Notes under the pieces: model-generated | What the model was told of the DNA's origin: nothing | The model's database searches: none | What the model saw: the letters and a program-made list of their open reading frames with translations, nothing else | In this document: one piece after another, positions 8,813 to 18,678 of the stretch | How the letters are laid out: each line of letters begins with the position of its first letter | Position numbering within the stretch: the stretch's first letter is position 1 | From: an uncultured Bacteroidales bacterium | GTDB taxonomy: Bacteria > Bacteroidota > Bacteroidia > Bacteroidales > Coprobacteraceae | Reading direction: 5' to 3' | Assembly (NCBI GenBank): GCA_949297285.1 | Contig: CASFRL010000107.1 | Location: 1-64,000, forward strand | Length of the DNA: 64,000 bases | Made by a program: the position numbers and the translations under genes

Positions 8813-10093
8813 ATGAAAAGAGACAATGCTATTTTCGACATCATCGAAAAAGAACATCAAAGACAATTAAAAGGAATCGAGCTTATCGCTTCGGAAAACT
8901 TTGTAAGCGACCAAGTAATGCAAGCTATGGGATCTTGTCTAACTAACAAATACGCAGAAGGCTATCCCGGGAAAAGATACTATGGCGGATGCGAAGTAAT
9001 TGACCAAAGCGAACAAATTGCCATAGAACGAATCAAAGAAATTTTCGGAGCAGAATGGGCAAATGTGCAACCACATTCCGGAGCTCAAGCCAATATGGCT
9101 GTCTTCATGGCCGTACTGAATCCCGGAGACAAATTTCTCGGATTAAATCTGTCTCACGGAGGCCACCTTTCTCACGGGTCGCCCGTCAACTTCTCGGGAC
9201 TGATGTTCCAACCGTTGGAATACGGGGTAAAAGAAGATACCGGATATGTTGATTATGATATGATGGAAGAAGTCGCCCTTCGCGAACGTCCGAAATTGAT
9301 CATCGGTGGAGCTTCGGCCTACTCACGTGAATGGGATTATGCCCGTATGCGTAAAATCGCTGACGAAATAGGTGCTATTCTTATGATCGATATGGCTCAT
9401 CCTGCCGGACTGATTGCTGCCGGATTATTAAATAACCCACTAAAATATGCTCATATAGTAACATCAACGACACACTAAACTTTACGTGGCCCTCGTGGAG
9501 TAATTATTTTATTGGGAAAAGATTTCGACAATCCTTGGGGAAAAACGACACCCAAAGGAGAAATCAAAAAAATGTCGGCATTGCTCGACTCAGCCGTGTT
9601 CCCCGGAGTCCAAGGCGGTCCGTTGGAACATGTCATTGCCGCTAAAGCCGTTTCGTTCGGTGAAGCATTGCAACCCGAATACAAAACATACCAAACCCAA
9701 GTCAAGAAAAATGCAGCCGTTATGGCCCAAGCATTTATGGATAAAGGATACAAAATCATTTCAAACGGTACGGACAATCACTGTATGTTGATCGACCTTC
9801 GTACAAAATTTCCTGAATTGACGGGTAAAGTTGCCGAAAAAGTTTTGGTTGAAGCAGATATTACGGTCAACAAAAATATGGTTCCGTTCGACAGTCGTTC
9901 TCCGTTCCAGACATCTGGTATCCGTATAGGAACTCCGGCAATCACGACACGTGGAGCAAAAGAAGACCTGATGCTCGAAATCGTAGAAATGATCGATACG
10001 GTATTGGCCCATCCTGAAGATGGAAATGTTATCAAAGCTGTTCGTGAAAAGGTAAATCAAACCATGAAATCTTATCCGATTTTTGCGTATTGA
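8813..10093 (+). pseudogene. glyA: Serine hydroxymethyltransferase with an in-frame TAA at the PLP-lysine codon
   Basis: The frame from 8813 to 10093 encodes a full-length serine hydroxymethyltransferase (426 codons, normal for the family), interrupted once by TAA at 9476-9478. The enzyme converts serine and tetrahydrofolate to glycine and 5,10-methylene-tetrahydrofolate, the main one-carbon source. The context reads TSTTH, stop, TLRGPRG. Family members read THK-TLRGPRG, where the lysine forms the Schiff base with pyridoxal phosphate. One A-to-T change of AAA would explain it. No base is gained or lost, and both sides are otherwise well conserved ([27 protein letters not shown], and later SNGTDNH). 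The first part alone (222 residues) lacks the lysine and cannot be active. Possible explanations are a sequencing error or a real null allele. It is a single gene with its own -7 element and a strong terminator. Confidence 0.9.
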
Positions 10094-10135
10094 TTTTGTT
10101 TGATCCTAACACAATTTCATTAACTTATAAATCAT

Positions 10136-10182
10136 AACAAGAGCGAGGGAGAATTCTAAGAATTCTCCCTCGCTCTTTATTT
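10136..10182 (+). terminator. Strong terminator after glyA
   Basis: A 16-bp perfect stem (GAGCGAGGGAGAATTC) with a three-base TAA loop, followed by TTTATTTG. It begins 48 bases past the glyA stop and separates glyA from the convergent GH31 gene. Confidence 0.88.
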
Positions 10183-10252
10183 GAAAACTTCCACAAATAT
10201 TGCTAAAAAACCAGATTTTATCTCATAGAGACAAAAAACAATAATATTTGTT

Positions 10253-13156
10253 TTACAATTTAACGATTATTTTTTCTCCAGTATATTTAACGATTTTATC
10301 AGGAGAATCTTGCTGCATGCCTATCCCTTTCTCCGGAGAGACTCGAATAATGCGAAACTCTCTTTCTTTTGACATACCTTTATATGCTCCTTGCCGCTTT
10401 CCAATAGTCAAACTCTGTTCTTTCTCATTCCAAACAAAAGGTATTAAACTATATTCTCCTCGCTCACAGTCAAATGTTTCACCGTCATCCTCATACAATT
10501 CAAACTGTCCATTTGCCCCTTGATATATACGAACTTCAATTGGGGCATTAGAAGCAGGATCTTTTAATAGTGATATATGCATCGGAATAATCGATCCGGA
10601 TGGTACATATATAGGAATACGTTCTATTGGAGCTTTAGCAATAATTGTTTGTCCACCCTCAAAAATATCTCCCGACCAAAAATCGACCCACCTTGTCGTT
10701 GCCGGAAGATATACCTGACGAGAACGTTCTCCAGGATTCAAAAGCGGACAAACCAAAAAAGAGGGCCCATACATAAATTGGTCTTTACAATCCAAGACTT
10801 TTTTATCTTCAGGAAAATCAAAAGCCAATAAACGCATCGGAGTATAATGCTCCCGAGTCACCTTTGCAGTCAATGTATAAATATAAGGGAATAACGCATA
10901 GCGTAGATTAATAAAATCTGTACATATTTTCTGAGCTTCAGTTCCATACGCCCACAATTCGTTCGGAGCTTTTGTATCTCCCGGATAACGTCTTCCATGA
11001 GCCCTGAATACTGGACAAAAAGTACCATATTGAAACCATCGAGTAAACACTTCGCGATAATTTTCATCCGAAGGATCTCCTCCCGAATAACCGCCGATAT
11101 CGGTAGTCCAATAAGGAATACCACACGCCACAAAATTTAAACCGGCTGTTACTTGCTTCCGTAATTCATCAAAAGTCGTCGGTATATCTCCCGACCACAC
11201 AGCAGTACCGACTTTTTGTTGTGAGGCCCATGCACAGCGGGTCAATATATAAGGGCGCTGATTAGGACGAGCTTTCAACAATCCGTTATAAAACGTTGTA
11301 GCATGCACCAGCGGATAAAGATTTCTGACTTTCAGTGCCGTTCCATCATGTGTTACGGCCGGTAAAAAAGAATTCACTTGATCAGGCTCGCAGCCATCTA
11401 AGAACCAGCCGTCAATACCTAAATCGACTAAAGGCTTCACCTGTTTCCAATAAATCTCGGCAGCTTTCGGATTAAAAGCATCATAAATAATACCATCCAA
11501 AGCTTTAACTCCGTCAAGTAATAATCCTGCGTTTTTGAATTCTTCATAATTAGGAATTCCCGGACGAAATGTAGGCCATATAGTAACTACAACTCGGGTA
11601 TTATAATCTTTATGCAAAGATTTCAACATTCCCGGGACATCTGGAAAAAGATTTTCATCGAAACGATGAGAGCCCGTACCATACTTCTGCCAATAAAAAT
11701 AGTCGACGAAGATCGTACTCATCGGAATATTTTCCTTATGCATTCTCTCCGCAATACTCATAACTTCTTGTTGTGTGGCATATTTATTCCGACTTTGGTG
11801 ATATCCCAAAGACCAATAAGGAATCATAGGTGCTTTACCCGTAAGAGAACGGTAAGATGCAATCAAATCATCTAATCGATCACCCACAAAATAATAATAA
11901 CTGATCATATCCCCTACGTCAGACTGAAAACTCATGCCTGTTTCACTATCTTGAAAGATAGTCCGAGATGGATTGTTCCAAAATAACCCCCACCCTTTTG
12001 TAGAATAAACAACCGGAATAGCTGCTTGTGTATTAAATTGCACTAATTCTCTTTTCTTTCCCCTCAAATTCAAGGCATTATCCCGGAATTGACCTAATCC
12101 ATAAAGAGCCTCATCCGATGACAACTTGAAACGGCAAGCGATCTTTTCTCCATTCCCGATTTCAGAACGTCCGCCTCCCGGATACTCCTGAACCAGCAAT
12201 TCTCCTTGACGGTCATATAAACTGATTTGACCCGTAAGTTTTTCTATTACAACTTTAAAACGGTCTGTTTTCAGTAAAATGTAAGAGTTATCTTCTCTTA
12301 CCGAAAATTTTGCACCTAAGGGATCCTGATCAACCGCATAATTTTTCTCCGATTCGATGGTTTCAGCCGTTCCCAATTGAACAGCAAGTGCTCCAAAATC
12401 ATATGGTTTCAGACGTAACAACCCGGATTTTGTATTTATCCACAAAGCATCTTTTTCTTTTTTCCATGAAAGGACAGGCTGTTTTCCGGTAGGTCTTAAA
12501 TTATCGTCCGACTTACGGGGAAAAACAACTTCTGCAAATTGTTCGCCAACAACAAGACGACTAAATTCTCCGATATTTCCTTTTTCACACAGAAACATGA
12601 TTTGATCAAAAGCAAAATCTCCAGATAAAATCATGGATGCTCCTTCTACATCAGGAACCGAGGCCAATGGCGGATCTACAAATAAATAGGCTTTACTTCC
12701 TATATCTGAAAAATCGATTCTCAAGATCAACTGAACTGCATTATCTATCTTTTCACGAGATTTTTCCGTACCGAGAAAAAGGGTATTGTCTTGACCGGAA
12801 AAACCGACAAATAACTTTTCCTCTGCTTTTTCTAACAACGACAACCCAAAACGTCCATTTCCAGAAATTTTACGCAATGAAACACTCATCCATAAAGTCT
12901 TCTTATTTCGATATTCATCGGACAAATCTCGGAAAAGTTTAACATCCTGGTTTTTAGCATCCAAAAACATTCTGTTTTTATAAATGGCAACTCCCGACAC
13001 ATCCAAACCGGGTTCCATAACTTTCACTTCTGAGCGATCACCCTTCCAATCCGATTTCCAGCCTCTCTCGTCTTGTCCATGAACAACATAAAACGGCATA
13101 AAACAAAACAGATAGGAAAAACTCAAAAAACAAAAAATGATAAATTTGTTTTTCAT
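10253..13156 (-). CDS. Secreted glycoside hydrolase family 31 protein
   Basis: A 967-residue exo-acting glycosidase with a Sec signal peptide (about 27 residues, to VHGQ). Residues of about 30-210 form a lectin-like beta-sandwich of unclear family. The GH31 N-terminal sandwich and TIM barrel follow. The nucleophile region WFLDGCEPD is near residue 587 and the acid/base region WSGDIPTTF near residue 654; TDIGGYSGGD is also typical. A C-terminal sandwich domain (DUF5110-like) follows. GH31 enzymes remove alpha-glucose or alpha-xylose from chain ends; the C-E-P variant of the nucleophile motif leaves the substrate open. It lies 36 bases downstream of the polysaccharide deacetylase gene on the same strand, so the two likely form an operon. 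It ends close to the glyA terminator. Confidence 0.9.
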   Translation of the reverse strand: MKNKFIIFCFLSFSYLFCFMPFYVVHGQDERGWKSDWKGDRSEVKVMEPGLDVSGVAIYKNRMFLDAKNQDVKLFRDLSDEYRNKKTLWMSVSLRKISGNGRFGLSLLEKAEEKLFVGFSGQDNTLFLGTEKSREKIDNAVQLILRIDFSDIGSKAYLFVDPPLASVPDVEGASMILSGDFAFDQIMFLCEKGNIGEFSRLVVGEQFAEVVFPRKSDDNLRPTGKQPVLSWKKEKDALWINTKSGLLRLKPYDFGALAVQLGTAETIESEKNYAVDQDPLGAKFSVREDNSYILLKTDRFKVVIEKLTGQISLYDRQGELLVQEYPGGGRSEIGNGEKIACRFKLSSDEALYGLGQFRDNALNLRGKKRELVQFNTQAAIPVVYSTKGWGLFWNNPSRTIFQDSETGMSFQSDVGDMISYYYFVGDRLDDLIASYRSLTGKAPMIPYWSLGYHQSRNKYATQQEVMSIAERMHKENIPMSTIFVDYFYWQKYGTGSHRFDENLFPDVPGMLKSLHKDYNTRVVVTIWPTFRPGIPNYEEFKNAGLLLDGVKALDGIIYDAFNPKAAEIYWKQVKPLVDLGIDGWFLDGCEPDQVNSFLPAVTHDGTALKVRNLYPLVHATTFYNGLLKARPNQRPYILTRCAWASQQKVGTAVWSGDIPTTFDELRKQVTAGLNFVACGIPYWTTDIGGYSGGDPSDENYREVFTRWFQYGTFCPVFRAHGRRYPGDTKAPNELWAYGTEAQKICTDFINLRYALFPYIYTLTAKVTREHYTPMRLLAFDFPEDKKVLDCKDQFMYGPSFLVCPLLNPGERSRQVYLPATTRWVDFWSGDIFEGGQTIIAKAPIERIPIYVPSGSIIPMHISLLKDPASNAPIEVRIYQGANGQFELYEDDGETFDCERGEYSLIPFVWNEKEQSLTIGKRQGAYKGMSKEREFRIIRVSPEKGIGMQQDSPDKIVKYTGEKIIVKL

Positions 13157-13192
13157 GATATCAAAAACATAAAAATATTATCTATTAAACGA

Positions 13193-14194
13193 CTATTTCC
13201 GCCAATGAATCTTTACAGGAGCATCGCCGGGCATAAAGTCTATACAAACTTTATCCGAACTTATTTTTACCGGGAGTCTCTTTTTGTTTTGGGTAGCTTT
13301 GACAGATTTTACTCCGGCTATTTCTACTACCAAAGTAAGAGGTTCGGTAAATAAATTTTTATCCAAGTCCATTTCCGTTTCACAGATTACTCCGTTTTTT
13401 TGAGGAAGCACAGACAACCGAACATTTTCGACCTCCTTGACATAACTGGCAATCTCAAGGAATGTTGCAACCCAGATACTATCTTCTTTCGACTTCACAT
13501 ATGTCCAATGATTTTTCAATACGTCTGCCGACGGAAAAGCATCGAATCCCTTAATAATAGCATGTATCATAGGTATCCCCCACTCTCTCTTTTCAATCAA
13601 TCCGTCAGCCCATTTATTCATCCACTGGGTTGTGGTACGATATCCCCATCCCAAACAACGAGTACGAGTATCCACTCGATTTTCCATAGCAATAGCAAGG
13701 ACTTTCTCGTTATATGCATTATACGGATAACAGAATGTACGAGGTCTCTTTCCTATTTTCAATTCAATCAGACTATCGGCTTTTTCTATTTCGGCACGGA
13801 TCTCTTGCTCAGATTTTAACTGAACAAGATTTTTATGCGACCAACTATGATTGGAAATTTCATGACCGTTATCCGACATTTCTTTCAATCTTTTCCAAGT
13901 AATGCCACTCCATTTTTTATTAGGATTTTCAATGATGTCTTCTTCTGTATCTGGGACGGTTGACGGTATCGCCCAAAAAGTTCCTCGAAAGCCCAATGCT
14001 TCAAGCATAGGGACAGCCAATTCGCTTTGGTCTTTAATTGCATCGTCAAAAGTATAACTGATCGCACATGCTTTATCATCTTTATAAGAAGCAATGCGTA
14101 CTACTGGAGAAAGGATCGTCTGTCCGGCAATTTCTGACGAAAGCAAAAACAACAAAAACTGCCCCAGAAATTTCATATATTCTTTTCTCATCAT
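13193..14194 (-). CDS. Secreted polysaccharide deacetylase (NodB/CE4-like)
   Basis: A 333-residue protein. A hydrophobic leader (MKFLGQFLLFLLSSEIAG from the third methionine, or six residues longer from 14194) marks it for export. The NodB homology domain shows the first motif as YTFDDAIKDQ, with the TFDD aspartates that serve as catalytic base and metal ligand. The second is HEISNHSWSH, with the HxxxH metal ligands, and CYPYNAYNEKV lies in the third-motif region. Enzymes of this fold remove acetyl groups from sugar amides or esters. The C-terminal region of about 100 residues is a small beta domain. It is the upstream gene of a probable two-gene operon with the GH31 gene; its substrate is unknown. 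Confidence 0.85.
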   Translation of the reverse strand: MMRKEYMKFLGQFLLFLLSSEIAGQTILSPVVRIASYKDDKACAISYTFDDAIKDQSELAVPMLEALGFRGTFWAIPSTVPDTEEDIIENPNKKWSGITWKRLKEMSDNGHEISNHSWSHKNLVQLKSEQEIRAEIEKADSLIELKIGKRPRTFCYPYNAYNEKVLAIAMENRVDTRTRCLGWGYRTTTQWMNKWADGLIEKREWGIPMIHAIIKGFDAFPSADVLKNHWTYVKSKEDSIWVATFLEIASYVKEVENVRLSVLPQKNGVICETEMDLDKNLFTEPLTLVVEIAGVKSVKATQNKKRLPVKISSDKVCIDFMPGDAPVKIHWRK

Positions 14195-14351
14195 CTAAAA
14201 AATTAGTTTTACGAATATTTCATTTTTATTCTCAATTCTATAAAAGTTATAGTGCCACAATTACCCGTTTTACCATTATTTACTTCAGAAAAAACAGATG
14301 CTTCTATATCATCCTGTCATCCTTATAGAAAATTTTACCGAAAGCCAAAGA

Positions 14352-14736
14352 CTAATTAATCAAACTCTTCAACATGTTAACCAGTAATTTACCAGCAATA
14401 GGATCTGTATCCGCTTTATCCATACAAATAGATGAAACAATAGATTTCCCTTTCTCTTCATTTATTTCCAACAATATGAAACCTTTTAAATTTTCGGTCA
14501 TTTTAAATCGGTCGGCAGCGTCTATTTGAGAGAGATAACCATGAATGTTCATCTGGCCAGCCAATTCGGTAACATGAGCATCACGATTTATTTTAAATCT
14601 ATAACGACAAACCGAAGGCATCTCTCTCTTATTATTATTAAAATACCGTAAATCTAAAACATCAATCTCATTAAATACAGGATGGTCGCAAAGCTACAAT
14701 AAATAAAAACAATAGAAGTTTAAACCATTTTTGCAT
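14352..14736 (-). pseudogene. Relic of a secreted glycosidase-like gene (signal peptide fused out of frame to a C-terminal fragment)
   Basis: From 14736 the minus strand reads MQKWFKLLLFLFIVAL, then RPSC, which looks like a lipoprotein signal peptide. The frame stops at 14671 after 21 codons. In the next frame, open from about 14691 to 14352, lies a protein tail: DHPVFNEIDVLDLRYF, later MNIHGYLSQIDAADRF, GFILLEINEEKGKSIV and ADTDPIAGKLLVNML. This resembles the extreme C-terminus of large Bacteroidetes glycosidases (GH2-like; a resemblance judged by eye). The simplest reading is an internal deletion that removed the catalytic middle and shifted the frame. The 89-residue ORF from ATG 14621 has no early start of its own. 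It lies in same-strand order among carbohydrate genes, which fits a lost enzyme of that cluster. Confidence 0.55.
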
Positions 14737-14972
14737 AATCTCTATAATATCAAAGATTAAAGGATCAAACCAAACGACAATTATTATCAGATTAAATATC
14801 CAAGTGCTTTTTACACTAATTTCTTGTTAAATTATTCCGATACATAATCTCATAATCAAAAAATATATTTTCATTCACATCGAAAAATGTAATTATCAAT
14901 TATCCCTACAAGTTGTGCTCCCGAGATCACTCAAATCGATAATCATGTTTCTCTCCTAATTTACAACCATAC

Positions 14973-15956
14973 TTATCGCAAAATCTCCCGCGCTTTTTCC
15001 AACACGTGAATCATCATATCCTCATAAATATCAGAACCTCCTATAAACCCGGCATGCGAATAATAATCTTTATAGTGAGTCTCTACTTGAGCATTATGAT
15101 CTTTCAACGCTTTTTCAAAACGAGGCATCTGATCTTGATCGACCAAATAATCACCTCCACTATATGTAAGTATCACATAAGGAGGATTCTTCGGTACTTT
15201 ATTTACCGGAGAAGCTGCTGCCCGTTGAGCATCTGTCGTACCGAAATAGGTAAAATCTTTTTGAGGAACAAATCCTGGTTTGACATGTTCGATATCATAT
15301 ATACCGTTAAATGCAACCAACAATTTAGTGCCTTTGGTTGTCATAGCCATATAAGAAGAAAGATGTCCTCCGGCAGAATGTCCTCCGAATCCGAAATTTT
15401 TCTCATCAAGATTCCATTCTTTAGCATGTTTACGAATAAACTTCAATGCATCTTTCAAATCTTGATAAGAGTCATCAAAATCAGAGCCATCGGACGGGAA
15501 AGAATATGAGACCCGAATACCAGCAATACCGTGAGAAGCCAAATAAGTAGATATACCTTTATGTCCCAGGCAATCTCCACCATGCCATCCTCCTCCATGA
15601 ATCCAGATCATATAAGGGAACTTTTCGGTCTTATTGGTTGGTAAATCAACCTCAATTACCAGTTTATGATTAGGGTACTCCTTAAATATATAGTGTAATG
15701 TCGTACACCGCTTAAAATCTTCCGGTCTGAGCTTTTTCATTTTATGTTTATAGGGGACAAACATATCAGCCGGAGCTTTCTCTATGTCAAATATTCCTAA
15801 ACGTTCGATTGTTGCGGCATCTTTCAAGACATAATTATTGCCTTTCTTTTCCAAAGCTAATCCATAGCGGTTATTTTCATATTTTTGTGCCATAGATTTA
15901 TTGGCTGCAATAATAAATAAGGCCAATGTAATGGTTATCGATATTATGTTTTTCAT
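14973..15956 (-). CDS. Secreted alpha/beta-hydrolase, esterase type
   Basis: A 327-residue protein with a Sec signal peptide (MKNIISITITLALFIIAAN, cleavage near SMAQ). It follows the alpha/beta-hydrolase plan of the BD-FAE/hormone-sensitive lipase type. The oxyanion motif is IHGGGWHGGD, the nucleophile is in GGHSAGGHLSS, an acidic residue lies in GGDYLVDQDQ, and the catalytic histidine is in YYSHAGFIGG. It probably cleaves small ester groups such as acetyl or aromatic esters from polysaccharides in the periplasm, suggested by its place among glycosidases. The true substrate is not visible. A minus-strand -7 element sits 20 bases upstream, so it may be transcribed alone. Confidence 0.85.
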   Translation of the reverse strand: MKNIISITITLALFIIAANKSMAQKYENNRYGLALEKKGNNYVLKDAATIERLGIFDIEKAPADMFVPYKHKMKKLRPEDFKRCTTLHYIFKEYPNHKLVIEVDLPTNKTEKFPYMIWIHGGGWHGGDCLGHKGISTYLASHGIAGIRVSYSFPSDGSDFDDSYQDLKDALKFIRKHAKEWNLDEKNFGFGGHSAGGHLSSYMAMTTKGTKLLVAFNGIYDIEHVKPGFVPQKDFTYFGTTDAQRAAASPVNKVPKNPPYVILTYSGGDYLVDQDQMPRFEKALKDHNAQVETHYKDYYSHAGFIGGSDIYEDMMIHVLEKAREILR

Positions 15957-15975
15957 GTGATATTGAATTATAGGA

Positions 15976-15983
15976 CAAAAATA
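15976..15983 (-). promoter_or_regulatory. -7 element for the esterase gene
   Basis: CAAAAATA on the plus strand reads TATTTTTG on the minus strand. It is 20 bases upstream of the start at 15956, giving a very short leader. The -33 element is unclear. Confidence 0.4.
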
Positions 15984-16122
15984 GGCTGAGAGCCTTAAAA
16001 AACTTCTTAATTCGGTATTAACTTAAGACATTAATTTCTATTAAATTATAATTAATCAATATGGATACCCAAAAGGCAAATCATTTCAAACTTGTAAACA
16101 GGAAATAATCGCAAGAACAATA

Positions 16123-16171
16123 TATCAAAAAAAATAAAGCCTTAAGAAAAATACACTTAAGGCTTTATTTT
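16123..16171 (-). terminator. Terminator of the GH92 gene
   Basis: A 16-bp perfect stem (AAAATAAAGCCTTAAG with its complement) and a 9-base loop, followed on the minus strand by eight T. It lies 14 bases beyond the GH92 stop. Confidence 0.88.
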
Positions 16172-16184
16172 ACTTTATTTCAAA

Positions 16185-18449
16185 TTACATTAAAGGCTTT
16201 TTTGCAGAAGGGGGAACATTGTTCAAGTTGCTTCCCCAAGTTTTATTTGCTTTATTACCCATTTTGAGTACAAGTTTCGCACCATTGACTATATCGCTAT
16301 GACTGAACCAGGGCTGATTCAATTCTTTACCGTTCAAGGTCGCACTCTGAATGTATTTATTCTCGTCACTACAATTCTCTGCAATAATTTCGAAAGTATT
16401 TCCATTACTCAAAAATATTTTCACATACGGGAACATCGGACTACCGATATTATAAGTCGGACTTCCCGGAGTTACCGGATAAAAGCCCATAGAACTGAAT
16501 GCAACAAAAGCCGACATACCACCACCGTCTTCATCCCCCGGTACTCCCATAAGATCGTTACGGAACCATTCTTTCAACAAGGTGTGAATACGTTTCTGGG
16601 TCATCCATGGCTGACCGGCATAATTGTATAGATACGGAATATGAAGACTTGGTTCGTTTGCCATGGAAAATTGTCCGACATTGCCTGTGTGATCGGGTAA
16701 TTGCGCGTAAAAAGCATATTTTCCTCGTCCCAACGGTTCACGAAAAGTTTGATTGAGATTTTCAATAAAATGATCGGCCCCCCCCATCATTTCGACCAAA
16801 TCTCCGACATTATGCGGAACATCCCAACGATATACCCACGCATTATTTTCTCCATAATATTCACGGGCTCCTTGACCTCCCGAGAAACGATAATCAAATG
16901 GTTCTATAAATTTTCCATTTTTATCTTTCGGGTGGAAAAACTGTGTTTCAGGGTTATAAACATTTCTATAATTATAAGAACATTTCAAATAATGCTCGGC
17001 ATCTTCGTTTTTTCCTAAATATTCTGCGATTTGCGAGAGACACCACTGGTCGTAACTGGTTCCTAAAGTTACGGCAATCGGTTGACGCTTTTCAAAAGGA
17101 TGGACTTCGGGAACGGTTTCTTTTTCACCCGGAGCCAAAGCCGGAATATAACCGTTCTTTTTATAAAAATCATCTAACCACCCGGCAGGCTTTCCGCTCC
17201 ACGGAGCCAATGTTTTTTCTTCTATACCTTTTTTACATACCAAATAAGCTTTTTCCAAATCAAATCCACGTAAACCTTTTGCATAAGCATCGGCTACAGT
17301 AGCCACAGCATGGTTAGAATTCATACGTCGCGAATCACCGGTAATCTCTGGGAAAGTAGGCATCCACCTATTACCCATTTGCTCAGCCATCAATATATAA
17401 GACCGAATTATGTTGGTCTCGGTCAATGTATCTATCAATACTCGCAGAGGATGTGTTGCCCGATAGGTATCCCATATCCAATCGTCGGTATAGAAAGGTT
17501 GCCCTCCATCTTCATGAATCTTACCATCAAAAGCACTGAAATATTTTCCATCTTCACTTATATTGACAGGTCGCTCATAGCAACGATAGAGCGAAGTATA
17601 AAATATAGTTTTTTGATTTTCATCGGGACTCTGTATTTCTATTTTACCCAATGCGTCATTCCACAATTGTTTTCCTGCGTCAGCCAACGCCATCACATCA
17701 TACGCTTTTTGCTCACGCTCCATATTTTTTTTCGCCTGTTCTTCACTGATAAAAGAGACTCCATAACGAATTTTTTGTGTCTGGGATTTATCTCCGAAGT
17801 ACAAGACAACACAGGCATTGTTTCCGGTAACGGTTGTCAACGCAGTATTCAATTTGCTATTTTCCAATACGCCTACCTCTTCAGGCATAGTCTCCGTTTC
17901 GAGATAAAGATATACTCGAGTATTATTTTCGAGTTGCTGATAACCGCTTACCTTGTTACCATCTACTGTCATCGCTCCGTTTTTACTATTCAAGATCAAA
18001 TATGTCGGAGAATCATTTTCATAAAAAATCTCATATTGAGCCGATTGATGACTTGGGGCATATTTTACATCGGTATTCTGTTCGTCAAGATATACGCTAT
18101 AATAATAAGGTTTTATGATTTCATTATCATAGGTATAATTTATAACCGGTTTTAAAGTTGACTCATCACCTTGATATGGACTCAAATTAAAGGCGCTGCT
18201 ACCACGATGGCTTGTCACGATCAAAGGCAATCCCTTAATTTGATCGGCAGTATAGTCAGAACGTTCCGGATATACTCTCAACATCGAATTCGGTAAATGT
18301 ACAGTCGGATATGTCGGGACTAATAAATGACTGATATTTCCCATATAAGGATTTACATAATCGACCGGCGTTTTTTCTATACTTCCCGGCTTACTGCATG
18401 AGACCAACAAGGCTAACGTTCCCAATAAAAATTTCCGGATGTTTTTCAT
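16185..18449 (-). CDS. GH92 alpha-mannosidase, lipoprotein
   Basis: A 754-residue protein with a lipoprotein signal (lipobox LLVSC, lipidated Cys18), so it is probably anchored on the outer membrane or in the periplasm. The N-terminal sandwich begins VDYVNPYMGNISHLLVPTYP. The (alpha/alpha)6 barrel has DDWIWDTYRATHP and the calcium/catalytic region GDEDGGGMSAFVAFSSMGFY near residue 640. The closing part PGSPTYNIGSPMFP is a strong GH92 signature. GH92 enzymes are calcium-dependent exo-alpha-mannosidases that trim alpha-1,2, 1,3 or 1,4-linked mannose from N-glycans or yeast mannan. The linkage preference cannot be told here. It has its own terminator and a -7 element upstream, so it is probably monocistronic. 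Confidence 0.92.
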   Translation of the reverse strand: MKNIRKFLLGTLALLVSCSKPGSIEKTPVDYVNPYMGNISHLLVPTYPTVHLPNSMLRVYPERSDYTADQIKGLPLIVTSHRGSSAFNLSPYQGDESTLKPVINYTYDNEIIKPYYYSVYLDEQNTDVKYAPSHQSAQYEIFYENDSPTYLILNSKNGAMTVDGNKVSGYQQLENNTRVYLYLETETMPEEVGVLENSKLNTALTTVTGNNACVVLYFGDKSQTQKIRYGVSFISEEQAKKNMEREQKAYDVMALADAGKQLWNDALGKIEIQSPDENQKTIFYTSLYRCYERPVNISEDGKYFSAFDGKIHEDGGQPFYTDDWIWDTYRATHPLRVLIDTLTETNIIRSYILMAEQMGNRWMPTFPEITGDSRRMNSNHAVATVADAYAKGLRGFDLEKAYLVCKKGIEEKTLAPWSGKPAGWLDDFYKKNGYIPALAPGEKETVPEVHPFEKRQPIAVTLGTSYDQWCLSQIAEYLGKNEDAEHYLKCSYNYRNVYNPETQFFHPKDKNGKFIEPFDYRFSGGQGAREYYGENNAWVYRWDVPHNVGDLVEMMGGADHFIENLNQTFREPLGRGKYAFYAQLPDHTGNVGQFSMANEPSLHIPYLYNYAGQPWMTQKRIHTLLKEWFRNDLMGVPGDEDGGGMSAFVAFSSMGFYPVTPGSPTYNIGSPMFPYVKIFLSNGNTFEIIAENCSDENKYIQSATLNGKELNQPWFSHSDIVNGAKLVLKMGNKANKTWGSNLNNVPPSAKKPLM

Positions 18450-18494
18450 AAATTATTTTTGTATTTATTTGCATGTATATTTTTTAATCTGATA

Positions 18495-18502
18495 CAAAAG
18501 TA
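18495..18502 (-). promoter_or_regulatory. -7 element for the GH92 gene
   Basis: CAAAAGTA on the plus strand reads TACTTTTG on the minus strand, matching TAnnTTTG, 45 bases upstream of the GH92 start. Confidence 0.45.
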
Positions 18503-18636
18503 AACGACCTGACTTAAATTTTAAATAATAAAAAATTAATTTGATCCTAAAATTCATATAAATTCATATTTAATAAAACAATATTTTTTATTTTACTTTT
18601 TATTTCTATAAAAATAGATACGAATCTAAATTAGTA

Positions 18637-18678
18637 GATACTGAAATAGGCTTGTATCTACAAGCCTATTTCAGTATC
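18637..18678 (-). terminator. 18-bp perfect hairpin that contains the stop codon of the 43-residue gene
   Basis: GATACTGAAATAGGCTTG (18637-18654) is perfectly complementary to 18661-18678, with a 6-base loop. The last codons and the TAG stop of the small basic protein lie inside the hairpin arm. No long T-run follows on the minus strand (TACTAATTTAG), so it may act as a weak terminator or an mRNA 3'-end stabiliser. Confidence 0.55.

Noticed and set aside
9476-9478. Recoding of the glyA stop (for example pyrrolysine or readthrough)
   Set aside because: Pyrrolysine uses TAG, not TAA, and no recoding element is visible. A substitution or a sequencing error is simpler.
17310-18155. A 281-residue plus-strand ORF opposite the GH92 gene
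   Set aside because: It is the antisense of a clearly recognised enzyme, has odd composition (many Ile, Arg, Phe, His) and no promoter.
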